Below, in pieces: positions 47,852-61,026 of a DNA stretch of 64,000 nt (position 1 is its first letter; each line of letters opens with the position of its first letter). The notes below the pieces were generated by a model. That model searched no databases and was not told the origin of the DNA. It worked only from the letters and a program-made list of their open reading frames with translations. The translations under genes were made by a program, and so were the position numbers. Origin of the DNA: Thalassia testudinum (Eukaryota > Streptophyta > Magnoliopsida > Alismatales > Hydrocharitaceae); NCBI GenBank assembly GCA_037157565.1, contig JAZHRO010000013.1, positions 39,746,501 through 39,810,500 of the forward strand, written 5' to 3'.

Positions 47852-48280
47852 CGAGGATTGATGGTTGGAGCTAGGAATCCAATACATACCATGTTTTTGA
47901 GTCAATCCAAAACTAGAAATAATCAAGAAAAAGAGAAAAGAAAGCTCTCCAAAAATGTAAAAAATTCTTCTATCCCTCTCTCTTACAAAAACACACTTCA
48001 AACTGAACTTGGACTAACCATGTTACAAGCACGGGTGCTTTAATCGCGGGGTTCAATGAACCTTAGGTTAGTTTCTGTGAGCCTTAGAAACCTTCGCGGC
48101 AGACTGAGGCTACAACTGGTCAGGTCTGGATCTTTGTTGGTACTTGAGTACCTCTAGGTCTATTATTAGCATTCTGACCTAATTTCTACAAAAGAAGAAA
48201 GAATCAAGACTTTGAGCATCAAAGGCATGGTCTAGAATCTGAGTTCATTTCATAAGATTTTGTTAAGGGACTGGCAAAAG

Positions 48281-48293
48281 TTAGGTATGGGGG
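48281..48293 (+). other. Polypurine tract of family C element
   Basis: TTAGGTATGGGGG two bases before the LTR start TGATGATAACG; the expected plus-strand primer position. Confidence 0.65.
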
Positions 48294-48295
48294 TA

Positions 48296-50579
48296 TGATG
48301 ATAACGTCATCATCATCCATAGCTAGCTTTAATTAGTCAAAATCAATAGATTAATGCTCCTACATAACCACCAGAAGACCATAACTCACTGCATATCCAT
48401 TATGAGAGATAAACATGAAAATATGGGTAAATCTGCAGTTTTAAAAGAATATCCTAAATGCAAAACAATCACAGGATTTCCCAAGGGTTAATTAAAGGTC
48501 AAATTGTCATAAATGCCTAATAACTGTGTTCATGCAGACAAAACCGGTTGTCGTGCATTTCGAGAATTAAATGACATCTGAAATCCTAAAAATAGACCTG
48601 CTTAAGTAACTGAGGTTCCGGTAAGGATAAAATTCACCTAAATCTTATAAAAATCATAGAAAAATATTCTATAAGGTTTGAATCTTTGATTTGACCATCA
48701 GAACCTATTTTGACCTAAAATAGAGTCTTAGACAGATAGTTGCCCTAATTTGGGTTTCTACGTAATTTACCAGACAAACTTGGTCAAAAACTAAATCCAA
48801 CTTCACCATCAGATTCCTTGGGTCCAAATTAAGTTTGTACCAAAATTTAGGCCCAATCAGAGATCATCTTGACCTAGTTTTCATTTTAATCATGTTCTGA
48901 CTCTTTCTTTTACAAAGAACCCCTCAACTTTGTCGTCTTCACCAATAGCTTCCCACTGCCTTCAACTCCTAAACCTACTTCACTAGCGACCTTCAATCAA
49001 GGATTACTCCCTAATTTCACGGTCAAACTCTTCCAAATTTGGAAGGGGGGTTCCTGAGATAATCCTCTACGATCTAAACCTAGTCTTGGGTTCTAATTCT
49101 TTCCCAATCTCCCATGCGAATGCATGGGAGATGTGGGTATCCTACATGTGCGTAATATCCAAGATTTCAAGCTTGGTTTTCAAGCTTGAAAGGACCTCCT
49201 ATTGCCTTTAAAAGGAACCCCAATGCAAACCTTACATCCTTAGCAAGGTTTGGGGCCAAAAAACTCTTCCAAACCCTACCTCTGGCCCCTCTACAACCAA
49301 GCTTTGGCGAGCTTCTTCAACCTCCTTCTTCCGACGATTAGATGGTCAAATCAAGTGGCCTATCATCTTCCTCACCTTCCTCCTCCTCTCGTCGACCAAA
49401 GCGAAGGCTCCTAGACCTCATTCTTCCTCGCCGCCCCTCTCAGGAGACTTCATCTTCCATGGCATCGGCCTACCAACACCAGTGTCAATTCTACCCCCTT
49501 CGACCGTTAAAATAGGTTAGTTAGGTTCCTTTTAGTTCTTAGGTTAATTTCCCACATCCAAAACCCAAAAACACCTCTCGACGTTGCCAATCACCTTCAT
49601 CTCCCTCCGCTTCGACCACCTCTCCGGCGAGGCGTTTCCATCACTCACAGTGGCTACGCCAATTGAACGAGGACAACTTCACTACTGACATGCAAAGAAG
49701 GAATGGAAGATAGTCCCACATCGTGCATGGATAAGCAACCACACATGCATAAAGGTTTTTTGTCACTTGGCCTTGTTGCCTCAGAACACCGAGGTGAGGT
49801 CCTATTCACCACGCACACACCCGACCTGCCTAGCCCTTCACTCAGCTACGACCTCATGCACGCAGCCCTGGACCCTGGTACACGACCCAAATACCCAATA
49901 AGTCTGGTTTGAGAGAAAGAGGAGAGAAAGAAGGAAAGAGAGAGAGTGTGTGGGGGAGGAGTGGGTTTTGCTTCAGAGAGAGCCCAACACTTAGCCGTAA
50001 GAGCTTCAAAGCAGAAAAGAGGGAAGACAAAAGAGGAAGAAGAGAAGAAGAAGACAAAGAGAAGGAGAAGAGAAGGGCTAAGGAAGAAAACAGAAGCAGA
50101 GGGAGAAAGAGAAGACTTGAGAAGAACAGAAGGAGAGAAGAAGAACAGAAGAAGAGTACTGCAGCAGTGAACATTTAAGTCGTCTGACTTGAATATCCAG
50201 ATATCTGATCACTGTTCATTTATTTAATATCAATTGAGTAATTGCTATACATGTACTTAGGCTAATAATTGGTGATGTAAATCACCATTATTTTGTTCTA
50301 AGTATCTTTATATCCTCTTTAACTCTTGAAATACTTATATTATTCATTGAATATCTAATGTGACAGATTAGCATTTCATTGAATATCATTATTATGCTTA
50401 TTCCTGTGCTCATTTATACTTTTAATTAAGATTAGCATGTGAATGTAATACTTACTCCCTGTGTTCGACCTCGAATTTTATTTCTAGATCTTTTGAGTTA
50501 TAAATTATATTTATTTGCACGCTATTTCGACTATACTGCAATGCAACGATTTTAAAACATCGATTTCGTGCGATAAACA
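48296..50579 (+). repeat. Family C 3' LTR
   Basis: Starts TGATGATAACGTCATCA (hairpin) and ends GCGATAAACA at 50579, followed by CTTAT, native family D sequence. The corresponding 5' LTR is absent from the window. The purine tract is at 49905-50165; TAGTCCCACATCG at 49708-49720. Confidence 0.78.
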
Positions 50580-51927
50580 CTTATCAATTATAGCAATTGA
50601 AGATCAAGTCAAAAGATAAGCCTCAAATTCAGTAAGAATGTAATCTGAGTTAGCTAGAACTCAGATCAAATCCTCTCACTTAATTGAGTGAGGGGAATTA
50701 CTCATTGATGTTCTACGATGATGTCTGGGTGATTAATTAGGCGAAATTACTCCTCTGAGCTCGCCATTGATAGTGAGCTCAGAGGTTGAAGGAAATTTGG
50801 GCATTTATGATTTAGCCGATTATTTAACTAATTATAAGGTCGATCGGGGCTCTTAAGTGATGTAAAAGCGATGGAGGGCCCCTATGGATGTGATCTAAGC
50901 TCAAAGACCTCCGCCGTGGACAGCAGAAGTCGCCGGTGAAAGTGGAGGTGGTATAGACAAATTAGCTGCTAAATTGAGTGGGAAAGAAGTGAAATGTGAT
51001 CGTGAGAGGAAGAGGAAGGTGGACAGGTTCATGGAAAGATGAATAGAAGTCCAATGAAGCCGGATTTGGCTTCACTAGAGCCAAAGAAGAAGCTACTGAA
51101 ACTAAGCTAAACTAACATAATACTACCTAATTACCTAACTAGATCTACTCCTAAGAGTTAGCTCTACGTACCTAACGAAAGAGGTGAGGGAATCCTCCGT
51201 TGGCAAGGCGGAAGCAAGATCGAAATCTAGACTTTGGTGAGAAGAGACGATGGTGAGCTCATTCACCGACCTAAATTAGGATTTAAGGTTCATCTAAATT
51301 GTTGGATGACAAGAAGGGGGTGAGCGAAGCAATGGCGACAGTGGCGATGGCTGTCAAGCGTGGGATAGTGGGTAATCGAGCGGTGTTGTCGCCAACGTAC
51401 AAGAGCCGTCCGTGCAGATGAAGATGAAGAAGAAAGAAGGAAGAAGATGTTGTGCTCACAGGGACCTATATGCAAGAGAACTTAAGGACCTAAAAATGCA
51501 TAAAAGGACTCGATTGAAATGATTTCTAAGGACCAGAATGTAAACTGAGGCATTTTAAGTTAAATTTAATTTAATTCTTTTCCAATTTTTATATATAATT
51601 ATAAATTAGATAAATATTATATAAATGCCTTAAATTTACATTTTTGACCCATTTAACATTTATTTTAATTAATTAAGTTACTTAAGTTATTACATACTTA
51701 GGTGTAAATATTAATAATGTTAAATTAAATATTAATTAGGTAACTAAATATTTATAATTCTTAATAACATTAATTGACATTTAATTTAGTATTATTAACT
51801 TATTTTATGGTCTTTAGTATATTGTCCCTTATATTATAATTACACCCTAATCAGACATATTCTTAGCTAATTAACTAGGAAAATTATTTAATTAAGGGTA
51901 TTTAAGAGTCATGATGAGTCTCTCATT
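50580..51927 (-). repeat. Family D terminal unit, right, 5' part
   Basis: Reverse complement of the first 1.35 kb of the family (start ATGAGAGACTCATCAT on the minus strand). It is cut at 50580 by the family C LTR; the bases CTTAT (50580-50584) are the likely duplicated target. The hairpin CCTCTGAGCTC...GAGCTCAGAGG is at 50752-50785. Confidence 0.75.
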
Positions 51928-51932
51928 GTGAC

Positions 51933-54463
51933 TTGAAAGTGGAATACATTATAGGTGTGTACAAAGTGTCTCGGTATGGCTATAGCTAACTGCGCGTATA
52001 TGCTTAGATACATAAGTACATAATAGACTCATACCATTCTCTGGGGTAGTCTCATCTATCCATGCCTACTTGTACACTAGTGTGCATTCAACCCCACATA
52101 CACTTATAAATATCTTTATATCCTTAGACTATCACAACTTACGTCTCAACATGACCTGCTAATTAGTTACTGCATTGACCTCCTAGACCCCTTGTCAACG
52201 TGAGAATCTTACACCCCTAGCCTAGGTTTAGAAGTTGCCTGAGATAACCATGGTCAATTACTGTTCGTAACCAGCATTGGTGAACGCCCAACTCCTCAAC
52301 CCTTCATGACCCCTGTGGAGCATCATTGGACACCCCTACTTGGGTTGCCCTACTGGCACTCGTTTGAGTCGCCTTCCACCTTCGAGGAGTTGGGTACATT
52401 TAACACACTCATCAACCACCCTACTCTGGTATCCAAGGTCCAACCCTTGTTCTCTAACCCATGTTCATCTCATGACTAGTCCCGAGGTTTCTCTTCCTCG
52501 AAGGAAATTTTATTTGTCCAATGATCTCATGCATATATTGGATGATTCCCTATAGAAATATCATCAGACGTCCACACTTAACTGCCTTGTCAAGCACTCA
52601 TTCTTAAGCCCCTTAGTGGCAACCCACAATTTATTGCACAAGAAGCCTCAAGGTTACAATCAACATTGCACTAATATAGCAGTACTAGACATCTACGTTC
52701 CTGGTCAAATGTCTGACCATGGCTCATTGACCTGGTGTAGTATCAGTATCAGGGCCACCTTCCTTGACCCTTGCCCTTCAAATGTCTACCCTATTGTCAG
52801 ACATCTGGGCTCGTTCATTAGACATCTACTCTTCGATCAGACATTGCATCCTTCAAAATAAGGTGTCCGCCTTACTTGCCAGATGTCGCCTAGGCCTTCT
52901 TGTGAAATGGCCTAAATACCTTAGCCATCAAATGCCCAGGCTCTTGTATGGATGTCTAGAGTCCCCTCTAGACGTCTGCCTACCATATCAAACTTCTGAT
53001 GGCTTTCACTTCGAGACCAAAAGGGCACTTGCTAAAGGGTTCGTCTAATTTGGCCATTAGTTGTCTCTTACATGTAGTATCAGACATCTGACAACTCGTC
53101 AGTCGTTCGAAACTATAACCATCGTGACCCTAGAGGGAAAAATCCCCTCCAACAACCATCTGATTTTAGGATTAGACATCCTTGTGACATCCCATCAAAC
53201 GTCTGATCACAAAATCAAACGGCACCTAATGTTCTACGCACACTACTCACCTGTACTTTGCTCTATCTAATTGCAATCACCTGGAAACTTGGGGGTAAAG
53301 CATCCAAACACTATCTAGGCCCCTATTTGGGTTCCCAAACGCTAATAAATCACTTCGACCATCAAAAGTAGCAAACCTAAATCCAATTTCTTTGACATGC
53401 AACCCTATTTTTAGGCACTAACGGTGGCCTCCTACGCCACCACTACCGAAACCATAAGATTTGGGGCAAAGCCCATGCTTTCACCCCAACATTACATTTG
53501 AAATACGAATTTAGACAACCACAGCAAGAGGGTTAATGTTCTACCTTAGTTTTAAAGTGATTTGTTGTTGCAATGGTCCTCCTTCACCTTAAGCTACAGC
53601 TCCTCTTGCTATAGCACCTCCAATCCTATAGAGACATCAGATCACAACAAGTGCAGGAATACCATATTCAAGGTCTAACTATGTAGGGAAAATGGGTCCT
53701 AGACCATTCCCTACTCAGATCCTCAACGTGCAGAGGTTGAGGAAGCTCAAACCCTCAAGGACCTAACTAATGGAGAGAGAAAGAGGGCTTAAAGCTTGAT
53801 GGTGTGCAGCCAAGAGCAAATAAGGGTGCTCTCCTCCTTGAATTCAACCTTCACCAGTGGTTGCTCCCCTCAAGAGCTCCTCATGCAGTTGTTGATGGAG
53901 CTGTCTCTCTCAATCCACCCCTCTCATTCATTGGAAAAGGGAAAGGGAACAGACAAATGAGGAGGAAGATTCTAGAGTTGGGAGATTAGGTGGGGACACT
54001 TCCACTTAGTTTTCTTATTAGATGGAAAAATTATCGGGAGGCTCTCCAAGTTCCTCTTCTTTGAGTTCCTATCACCACCACTTAATTCCTCTTTCTCCAA
54101 AGCCCTTCATCAAAGGAAATCACCAATTGGTTCCCAAATTTTGTGCAATCACACACACATAACCCAAGGCCTAGGCTCTAAGTTTTCTAATTGGGTGATT
54201 AAAATCCCAAATAAGATTTAGGTGAATAAATTACACTATCACCCTTAATTAATCATGAATTTATTCATGGTCTCTCATGCATTAGAACACATTCCAGAAT
54301 TTTAACTTGTATAAAGTAGTCAAATGTGAATTTAGACTTACCAATGTATTTTCGAGACGATTCCAATGAGCACGTTTGACCCTCAAACCAATCAAAAATA
54401 CCTTAGGTAGCATTGAACCAACCTCAAGAAGCTTGAATTGACCTTGAACCAATCGTGAACTGT
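51933..54463. other. Old LTR-like sequence between family D insertions, no gene
   Basis: Continues the sequence interrupted at 21248. Many degenerate AGACATCTG/AGACGTCTG motifs (52560-53230) and gypsy-LTR-like composition suggest an ancient LTR. It is interrupted at 54468 by the third family D copy and resumes at 61022. No coding frame is supported. Confidence 0.45.
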
Positions 54464-54746
54464 CCCTCTGATGAGAGACTCGTCATGGCTCTTAATTAAC
54501 ATTAATTAGCTAGTTTACTTAACTAATTAACTAGGAATACACTAAATAGGGTTAATTATACTATAGGGGTTAAATAGTAAGGACCTGCAAAATAAGTTAA
54601 AAATACATAATTAAAGCTCAACTAATATTAATAATAATTTAATTAATAATTAGGACTCAATTTATAATCATTTAGCTAGATATTAAGTATTTCATTTGAC
54701 TTAATTAATTTAAAGACCAAAGTACTTAAGTAACTTAATTAATCAT

Positions 54747-56448
54747 TGTTGGTGCAAGAGCATCTTATTTGTTGATTTTGATGCTAACAAAACACTTGTT
54801 ATTTGATATTTGCATTTGAGTTATAGTTTCAGGATAAATGCAAATTGAATCAAGTGTGAAGGAGCTCAAGCTCGCATCCATGGCGGATTGGAGGAGCTTG
54901 ATAGAGAATAGAAGATGGAGTTTTGTGTAAAGCAAGAGCTTAAAGACAAGAAGAATGAGATGGATGTCTTTTTGTCTTGTACTTTGTATTTGTTGTTTCT
55001 ATTGTTTGCTCTTTATTTTCTTAGATTAAATGTTAAAGAGCCCATAGTAATATATCTTAGTCCTAAGAACACTATTCCATCCCTAGGACACTTAGACAAT
55101 TTTAGAAATCACTTAGAAAACCAAAACAGTAATCAAACAGCCTGATTAGACATCCAATCTGGACCTTAGATATCTGATCTTGAACTTTAAGACGTCAGAC
55201 CTTTTGCCCAGACGTCCAAATACTTAGGTTAGACTCAGTATATTCTGTTCATTGGTTTTATATGACCAGCCCATAATCTAGACGTCTGAAGACCTTACCA
55301 GACGTCCAACTAGAGGACCATTAACCTGTCAGACATAATCTTGAAGGATTAACCTATGATTATATTTAATTAGATTTCTAGACGTCCATAGATCATCCCA
55401 GGCGTCTGATAAATAGACGTTAGGCTAAGATCTGACCCAAATCTACTTTTGTCAAACCCTAATAGCCATTTAAGCCTCAGAAAATCAATTCCCACAGAGA
55501 TTTCTCTTTCCAGATGTCCAGAGTCTTTGCCAGACGACCGACCTGTTGTTTAACCTAAATTACCTAAAACCTTGTTTCGATCTGGTGAAAACAAGAACAA
55601 ATCCATCTTAGAATTAGACGTCTAATTAGTTTCCCAAGCGTCTTATAATGACTTCTTAAACGTCCGTCTTGTTCCAACACCAACCAGATGATCAACCCTT
55701 CTAGATCAGACGACTAACCTTTAGATCAGACGAAGACCCAGACATTTGACCTTAAATCTAGACGTCTGATAACCCTGTCAAAATCATAAATGATCCTGAT
55801 TTCGTTGGGATTTTGTCTTGATTTATTCCCAACGGCTATAAAAGTCTTCCAAGAACTTCTAAACACTTCTTAGGGCCTTTATAAATAGAGGAGGACCCTT
55901 CCTTTATTACACACCCCTAAGATACACTACTTCCACCATTTGTGTCTTTGAAAGAGAAGTTTGAAGTGCTAGAAGTGCCATTGCTCTCCCATCTACATAA
56001 TCTCTATCTAAGAGCACCGATCCGTTGTGCACTTTACTTCCATCTCAGGGAAGTACCTATTGCCTATAGAAGCTAAGTTTAAGACATTTACTATGAGTCT
56101 ATATAAGATATTTATAATATTATCTTTGTTGGGTATTCACTTTATGAATTTTTGCCTCCACTGCAAGACAAAATACTCCTCGTGAAGAGGAGGGGTTTGA
56201 AGTTACGCTATGCTCGAGTTTAAAGTAGCGTGTTTGTAAGAGGTTAAGTCACCCTTGTTTAAGTGACTTGGTTAGTGGATTTGATCAACTAGGTCGAGAG
56301 GCGTAGGTGGTGATTTTTACCCGGGTTTGAGTTTCCACCTAAGTAACTTTGTGTGCTTGTGAGATTATCATTTGTGTGATTGTTATATGTTTATTCCACA
56401 TCTTTTTGTATCACGATCTATCTCACCCCCTCCGTCTAAAGAATTTCA
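54747..56448 (+). mobile_element. Solo LTR, SIRE/Maximus-like copia
   Basis: Starts TGTTGGTGCAAGAGCATC and ends GAATTTCA; flanking duplication ATCAT (54742-54746 and 56449-56453). The ATTTTGATGCTAACAAAAC block near the start is typical of SIRE-type LTRs. TATA box TATAAATA at 55880-55887. Many GACGTC(T/C) motifs at 55140-55790. 1702 bp with no internal genes. Confidence 0.82.
55880..55887 (+). promoter_or_regulatory. TATA box of SIRE-like LTR
   Basis: CCTTTATAAATAGAGGAGG. Confidence 0.65.
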
Positions 56449-59400
56449 ATCATATCATTTAAATAAATATAGCTAATGAGGGCAAAAATGTAATTTCAAG
56501 GCATAAATATAATATTTATCTAATTTATGATAATATATAAAAAGTTAAAAAATAAATAAATTAAAATAAGCCTTAAAAGTCACTATTTACATTTCAATCC
56601 TTAACTTCGATTTCAATTGAGTCCCTACTATTTTAATCAGGTCCTTTTTATTGCACATATGCCCCTGTGAACACGATCTTCTTCAACCTTCTCTTCTTCA
56701 CCGTGGATAGTCCACGATGTTCGATATCTGTACCCTCCGATCACTGCCTATCCAACGTCGTTCAGCCATCATCATTGTCGTCCAACTTCCTCTCACCTCC
56801 CTCAATCCATCCGACTGACTGGATGACATTGGAATCTTAATTGACTTAGGTGACTAAGCTCATCGACGTTGGAGAAAACGCCGGTGGTTACCTTGAACCT
56901 ATACCTATAATCGTCCAGATACATCCCCCTCTACCCTCTCCTCCATGTATAAATAGACCTTAGGACCTCCGATCTCCGTTAGTGACCCCCTTCCCCCTTC
57001 TTTCACTGAGGTTGCTTGATAGGATATTCGTCCATTCCCTCCGGCGACTTCCACCTTCTCCCTCCGGTCTGCTTTGTGGAGATTGACCTTCTGCTCTTCT
57101 CTACCCTCCTCCGCCACGTCTACAAACAAGGTCTCGACCTCATCCTCGCATGCTACATCTCGCATTACTCTCCTACTGGAGTTCTACTCTCCCTCTCTAA
57201 TTTCATCCTTTGTCACGAGCCATCGACGAAGCTCCTCTCATCATCTTCATCCAAGTAATCATATTTAACCTTAGTCCTTCGTGTAGATTAGTTTAGTGTA
57301 GTTAGATAGTTAGTTTAGCGTAATGTTAGTGTTGTTTCCATGCCGTCTTCTCCGACTCCAACATGCTCCTTGAGCTTGTTCGGAGCTCCATTTCATCTTT
57401 TGAATTCACCTACCACCTTCTAAATCTTTCCATGAACACTTCTATGCCACTAATTACATGATTCTATCACATTAATCACCTAATCTCACTCCACCTTCAC
57501 CAGACACTACCGTTGTCTATGGTAGAGGTTCCTGGTTTATCTCACACCTAATTAGGGCCCTCCAACTCCTAATCATCACTTTAGGACCCCATTCCTCCTT
57601 TTAATTAGATCTATTAACGCCTATACACGAAACACCCAATTTCACTCAACCTTCTTAGCTCGTTGTCAATGGTGGATCAAAAGGTGTTCTTCATCTAATT
57701 CCCTTCACGCACACAGTTGTCCTACCTTCCTAACCATTTTCCATCACTCAATTGAGTGAGAACTCACTTCTTGAGTTCATACGAACTCAAGATATTCTGT
57801 TTGAGCATACTTGATAAATCCACATTTCTGAGCATCAAATAGATCAATTGATTCGCTCATGAGATTCCTTGTAACCTCAAGAAGCTTTTAAGACTATTCT
57901 AAATCTACTTCATGAAGATTTGATCTCCAATTACATATTTTAGTCATCATCGGAGCTTTAGCGAGCTCTAACGATCTCAATCACAAACCTCAGTCGTCGA
58001 AAATCCCTGAGAATCTCCAGATCAACTACTTGAGATCTAGGAACAGAGTCTGCTTATTAGATCGATGTTTTATTGTATATTACTTTCTGTAAGTCTTCTT
58101 CTTCTCCAACTTCTATGGAGTTGGATAATTGCATTTGTTGAGGTTTAAAGCTAGGAATTAGGTCCTGAACCAAGAGTAGATCCTTTAGAACCTAATTTAA
58201 GCTTCTGTTTTGATTTGAGACTATCTAATTCCTTCTGACGAACAACCCATCCAATAACTCCGACGATGAGTTCAGAATTACTTCTAGAATGGTCAAAACA
58301 TGGTTTTGAGATCTCAACATATTTCCTATGATGAATTGAAGTTACTTAGGTATTCAATTTGATTAAAGAAGTTGTGTACTTGAAAGTCAACTTTTGAACT
58401 TCTTTGGTCAACCATAAGTCAATTCTGAGGTTTTAAGGTTGAAGCTTTGATTTAATGGATTGTTTAAGTTCCTGTTGTGATTTTGAATCATTTGGAATTG
58501 ATTTAGACAAGATGTATTAAAGAATCTAGGAGATTCCAATTTCTATTTATGTTGGGTCATTTCTGGTACCTAAAGTTGTTTAATGTCATTTTATTGAGAT
58601 TTGGAACTAAATCCTATTTAGATCAGTCAATTCTGATCTTTTGAATCAATCTAGATCCCTTCTTGAGGCTTAAATCCAACTGCTGAGCTATTTGAACTCT
58701 GAAATCATAATTCTGAGCTGCAAGTTCAAAGCTCTCAAGATACTGAGCCTTCCAAAGTTTCATGATCCTTCAAACTTCATCATTTCATGCAGAATGTACC
58801 TCTAAATCTATCTGCAGGTCATATATATTCTCTTATATAGCACGTATTTTCCTTGGCGAGTAATCCATATTCATGTTCTGATTTCACGGATCAGAGTTGA
58901 TCCAAAGCCCAAATTGATGATGCAATCGATTAAAGGAGTCTTAGAGCTCTTGATTGAGCTTTCGATCACCTTGATTGGTGATCTGAGTTGACCGGAATCT
59001 TCATTCAAAGTTGATGGCCAGTGGATGCTGCCAAGAAGGAGGAGTAGCTGCCTAAGTCCCACCTCAGAAAGTCCTGGACGCCCGCCTTGGTATAAAAGCA
59101 AAAGAGCGCTTAGCCCGATTGGTCGTCAGCATAGGGCACATCTAATAAGCATTGGTTCGGTTTTGACGCGTGCATGTGCACGTGCATGTGTGTGCATGTG
59201 ACGTACGTGAGTGTGTGCATTGGCCCAGATGGGTGTGAGCATGTGGTTGTGAGCCTGGTATGGCCTGATACTATGCAAATAAATACACTAAAATCCACAA
59301 TAAATGAACTAGAGCTGGGTTCAAGTAGTGGTCTGGTCCCACTCTATGGGTGCTATGTATCCCATGAATGAACCCGGTTCGCCCATTAAACCAAACTTTT

Positions 59401-59977
59401 TACTTAAGTGGGAGAGATTTAATGGTTGAAATGGCTAAGTGTGGATCAAGAGTTGCACAGTGAGGGTTTAAGAAAGAGAAGAGAGAGAAAGAGAAGAGCT
59501 AAATATAAGTGATTAAAAGATATGGTTAAGTGTTGGATGAGAGTTTAAGAGGGAATTAAGAAATGATTAAATATAAGAAAAAGATTGAGATGGGCGTCTG
59601 ATGAAGTGTTTGGAAGTTTAATTTTGATACTTAAGTTTGATATTCTTAAGAGATGTCTGATAAATAAAGGTTAAGAGTTGAGTTAAAATGAATGTTAAGT
59701 ATGTGAGTTTTATTGTTCAAAGGCAATTGTAATTAGTTGTAAACATTCATTTTATGCCTTTATCTTTTGTAATATTTGTAATAAATGTTTCTCTTGCTAT
59801 TCAATGTAAAGTCTTTCATGTACTTTTATTTCATAATGGAATAATTGCCATATTTTCAAGTTTAATTATTATGCAATTGTTCGCGAGCTTAACTTGTATT
59901 GTAAGTATAGGTTTAAATTACTATAGCAATTAGTTATTTGTTAACTTAAAATACAAATGGTGACTTGATTAAGTTTA

Positions 59978-60830
59978 GGGATTTTTAGGTAAATACTATT
60001 AAAATCTTTTGAAATTACTTAAATGTCATTCAATTCATTATATTTATAGATATGCCATTGAAAAAGTAGTACCACTTTTGTATCTACTACACCGTTAGCC
60101 ATAACCGTTAAACTTAACGATTTTGGACTAAAAGGTAATAAAAAATTATTTTTTTATCCTTAAAAATTTTTTTTAGTCCTCAAATTTTTTAATCAATTTT
60201 TTTAGTCCTCAAGTTTTATTTTTTAAATTTTCACCCCCTCCATCCCCTCTCCCCTTGCCAGTTCACCTCCCTTCCTCCTCACCTCTAACCACTTCCTCCA
60301 CCCCCACTCTCCAACCTCTGCCTCCTGTCTCTAACCACCACCTCCTCTCAAGGCAAAGACCCTACCCTCGCCCTCTGTAATTTTCTCACCGTTTGTGGTG
60401 GTACCCTTCTTCAACTTCTTGCCATCCGTGATGACGTCCTTCTTGGGCATGTGGTCGAAGAGGCACCTAAAGATGCTGTGATTGTGGTGGTGGGCTTCAA
60501 GGGCCTCTTTTCAATGTCGTCTTGGGAAGAGGAGGTGGTTAGAGAGAGGAGGCGGAGGAGGTGGTTGGAGCTGAGGAGAAAAGGAGGTAAACTGGCGAGG
60601 GGGAGGGGGTGAAAATTAAAAAAATAAAAGTTGAGTAAAAAATTTTGAGGATTAAAAAATAATTTTTAATTACATTTCGGTCCAAAATTGTTAAGTTTAA
60701 CGATTATGGCTAACAAAGTTGCAAATACGAAAATGATACTAATTTTTCAATGGCATATCTGTAAATATAGTGACTTGAATGTCATTTAAGTAATTTTAAA
60801 AGATTTTAGTGACATTCACGTAAAAATTCC
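59978..60830. mobile_element. Mutator-like non-autonomous element with very long inverted repeats
   Basis: Left end GGGATTTTTAGGTAAATAC, right end (reverse complement) GGAATTTTTACGTGAATG. The arms remain alignable for roughly 320 bases each, leaving a loop of about 150-200 bases. A perfect 9-bp duplication TTAAGTTTA (59969-59977 and 60831-60839) is the Mutator hallmark. The GC-rich inner arms and loop look unlike the AT-rich outer arms and might derive from captured sequence; no product is recognisable. Confidence 0.88.
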
Positions 60831-61026
60831 TTAAGTTTAATATCTCTCGATAAACGACCTGGGCTCAACCAGTTAAAAGAATTAAATCTAAAATGTAAGT
60901 TAACTTGATCCTATACTACAATTAACTACAATACTTTAACAATTCAAGTTAATCTAAGTATATTCTTTATGTGATTAATTAAGACTAATAACATTAATTA
61001 ACTGTGAGAATCGAACAATTACCCTC

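Larger units (their letters stand above)
47362..48295 (+). other. 3' internal region of a family C element
   Basis: Non-coding sequence between the Athila LTR and the family C LTR. It contains three imperfect tandem units (47697-47851) and ends in a polypurine tract. It is probably the remnant of the family C element into which the Athila copy was inserted. Confidence 0.5.
21249..51927 (-). mobile_element. Family D element, minus strand, exploded by nested insertions
   Basis: The left end (21249-24290) and right end (50580-51927) are minus-strand copies of the same repeat family as 32955-39748 and 54469-61021. They are flanked by the same 5-bp sequence GTGAC (21244-21248 and 51928-51932), which supports one original insertion now spread over 30.7 kb. 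The two ends overlap in family coordinates: 23636-24286 matches 50584-51240. That suggests they are parts of two long terminal repeats rather than halves of one unit. No gene of this family is seen. Everything between 24291 and 50579 belongs to other elements. Confidence 0.7.
54469..61021 (+). mobile_element. Family D element, third copy, plus strand
   Basis: Starts TGATGAGAGACTCGTCATGG and ends CGAACAATTA, flanked by CCCTC (54464-54468 and 61022-61026). Without the SIRE-like LTR and the Mutator-like element with their duplications it is about 3.98 kb, close to the 4.09 kb of the other plus copy. TATA box at 56948-56955. The hairpins are more decayed, but several persist (58105-58125, 58964-58983). 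Confidence 0.82.

Noticed and set aside
54915..55145. 76-codon frame with a hydrophobic segment inside the SIRE-like LTR
   Set aside because: LTR sequence with target duplications on both sides; leucine/phenylalanine-rich translation of T-rich DNA.
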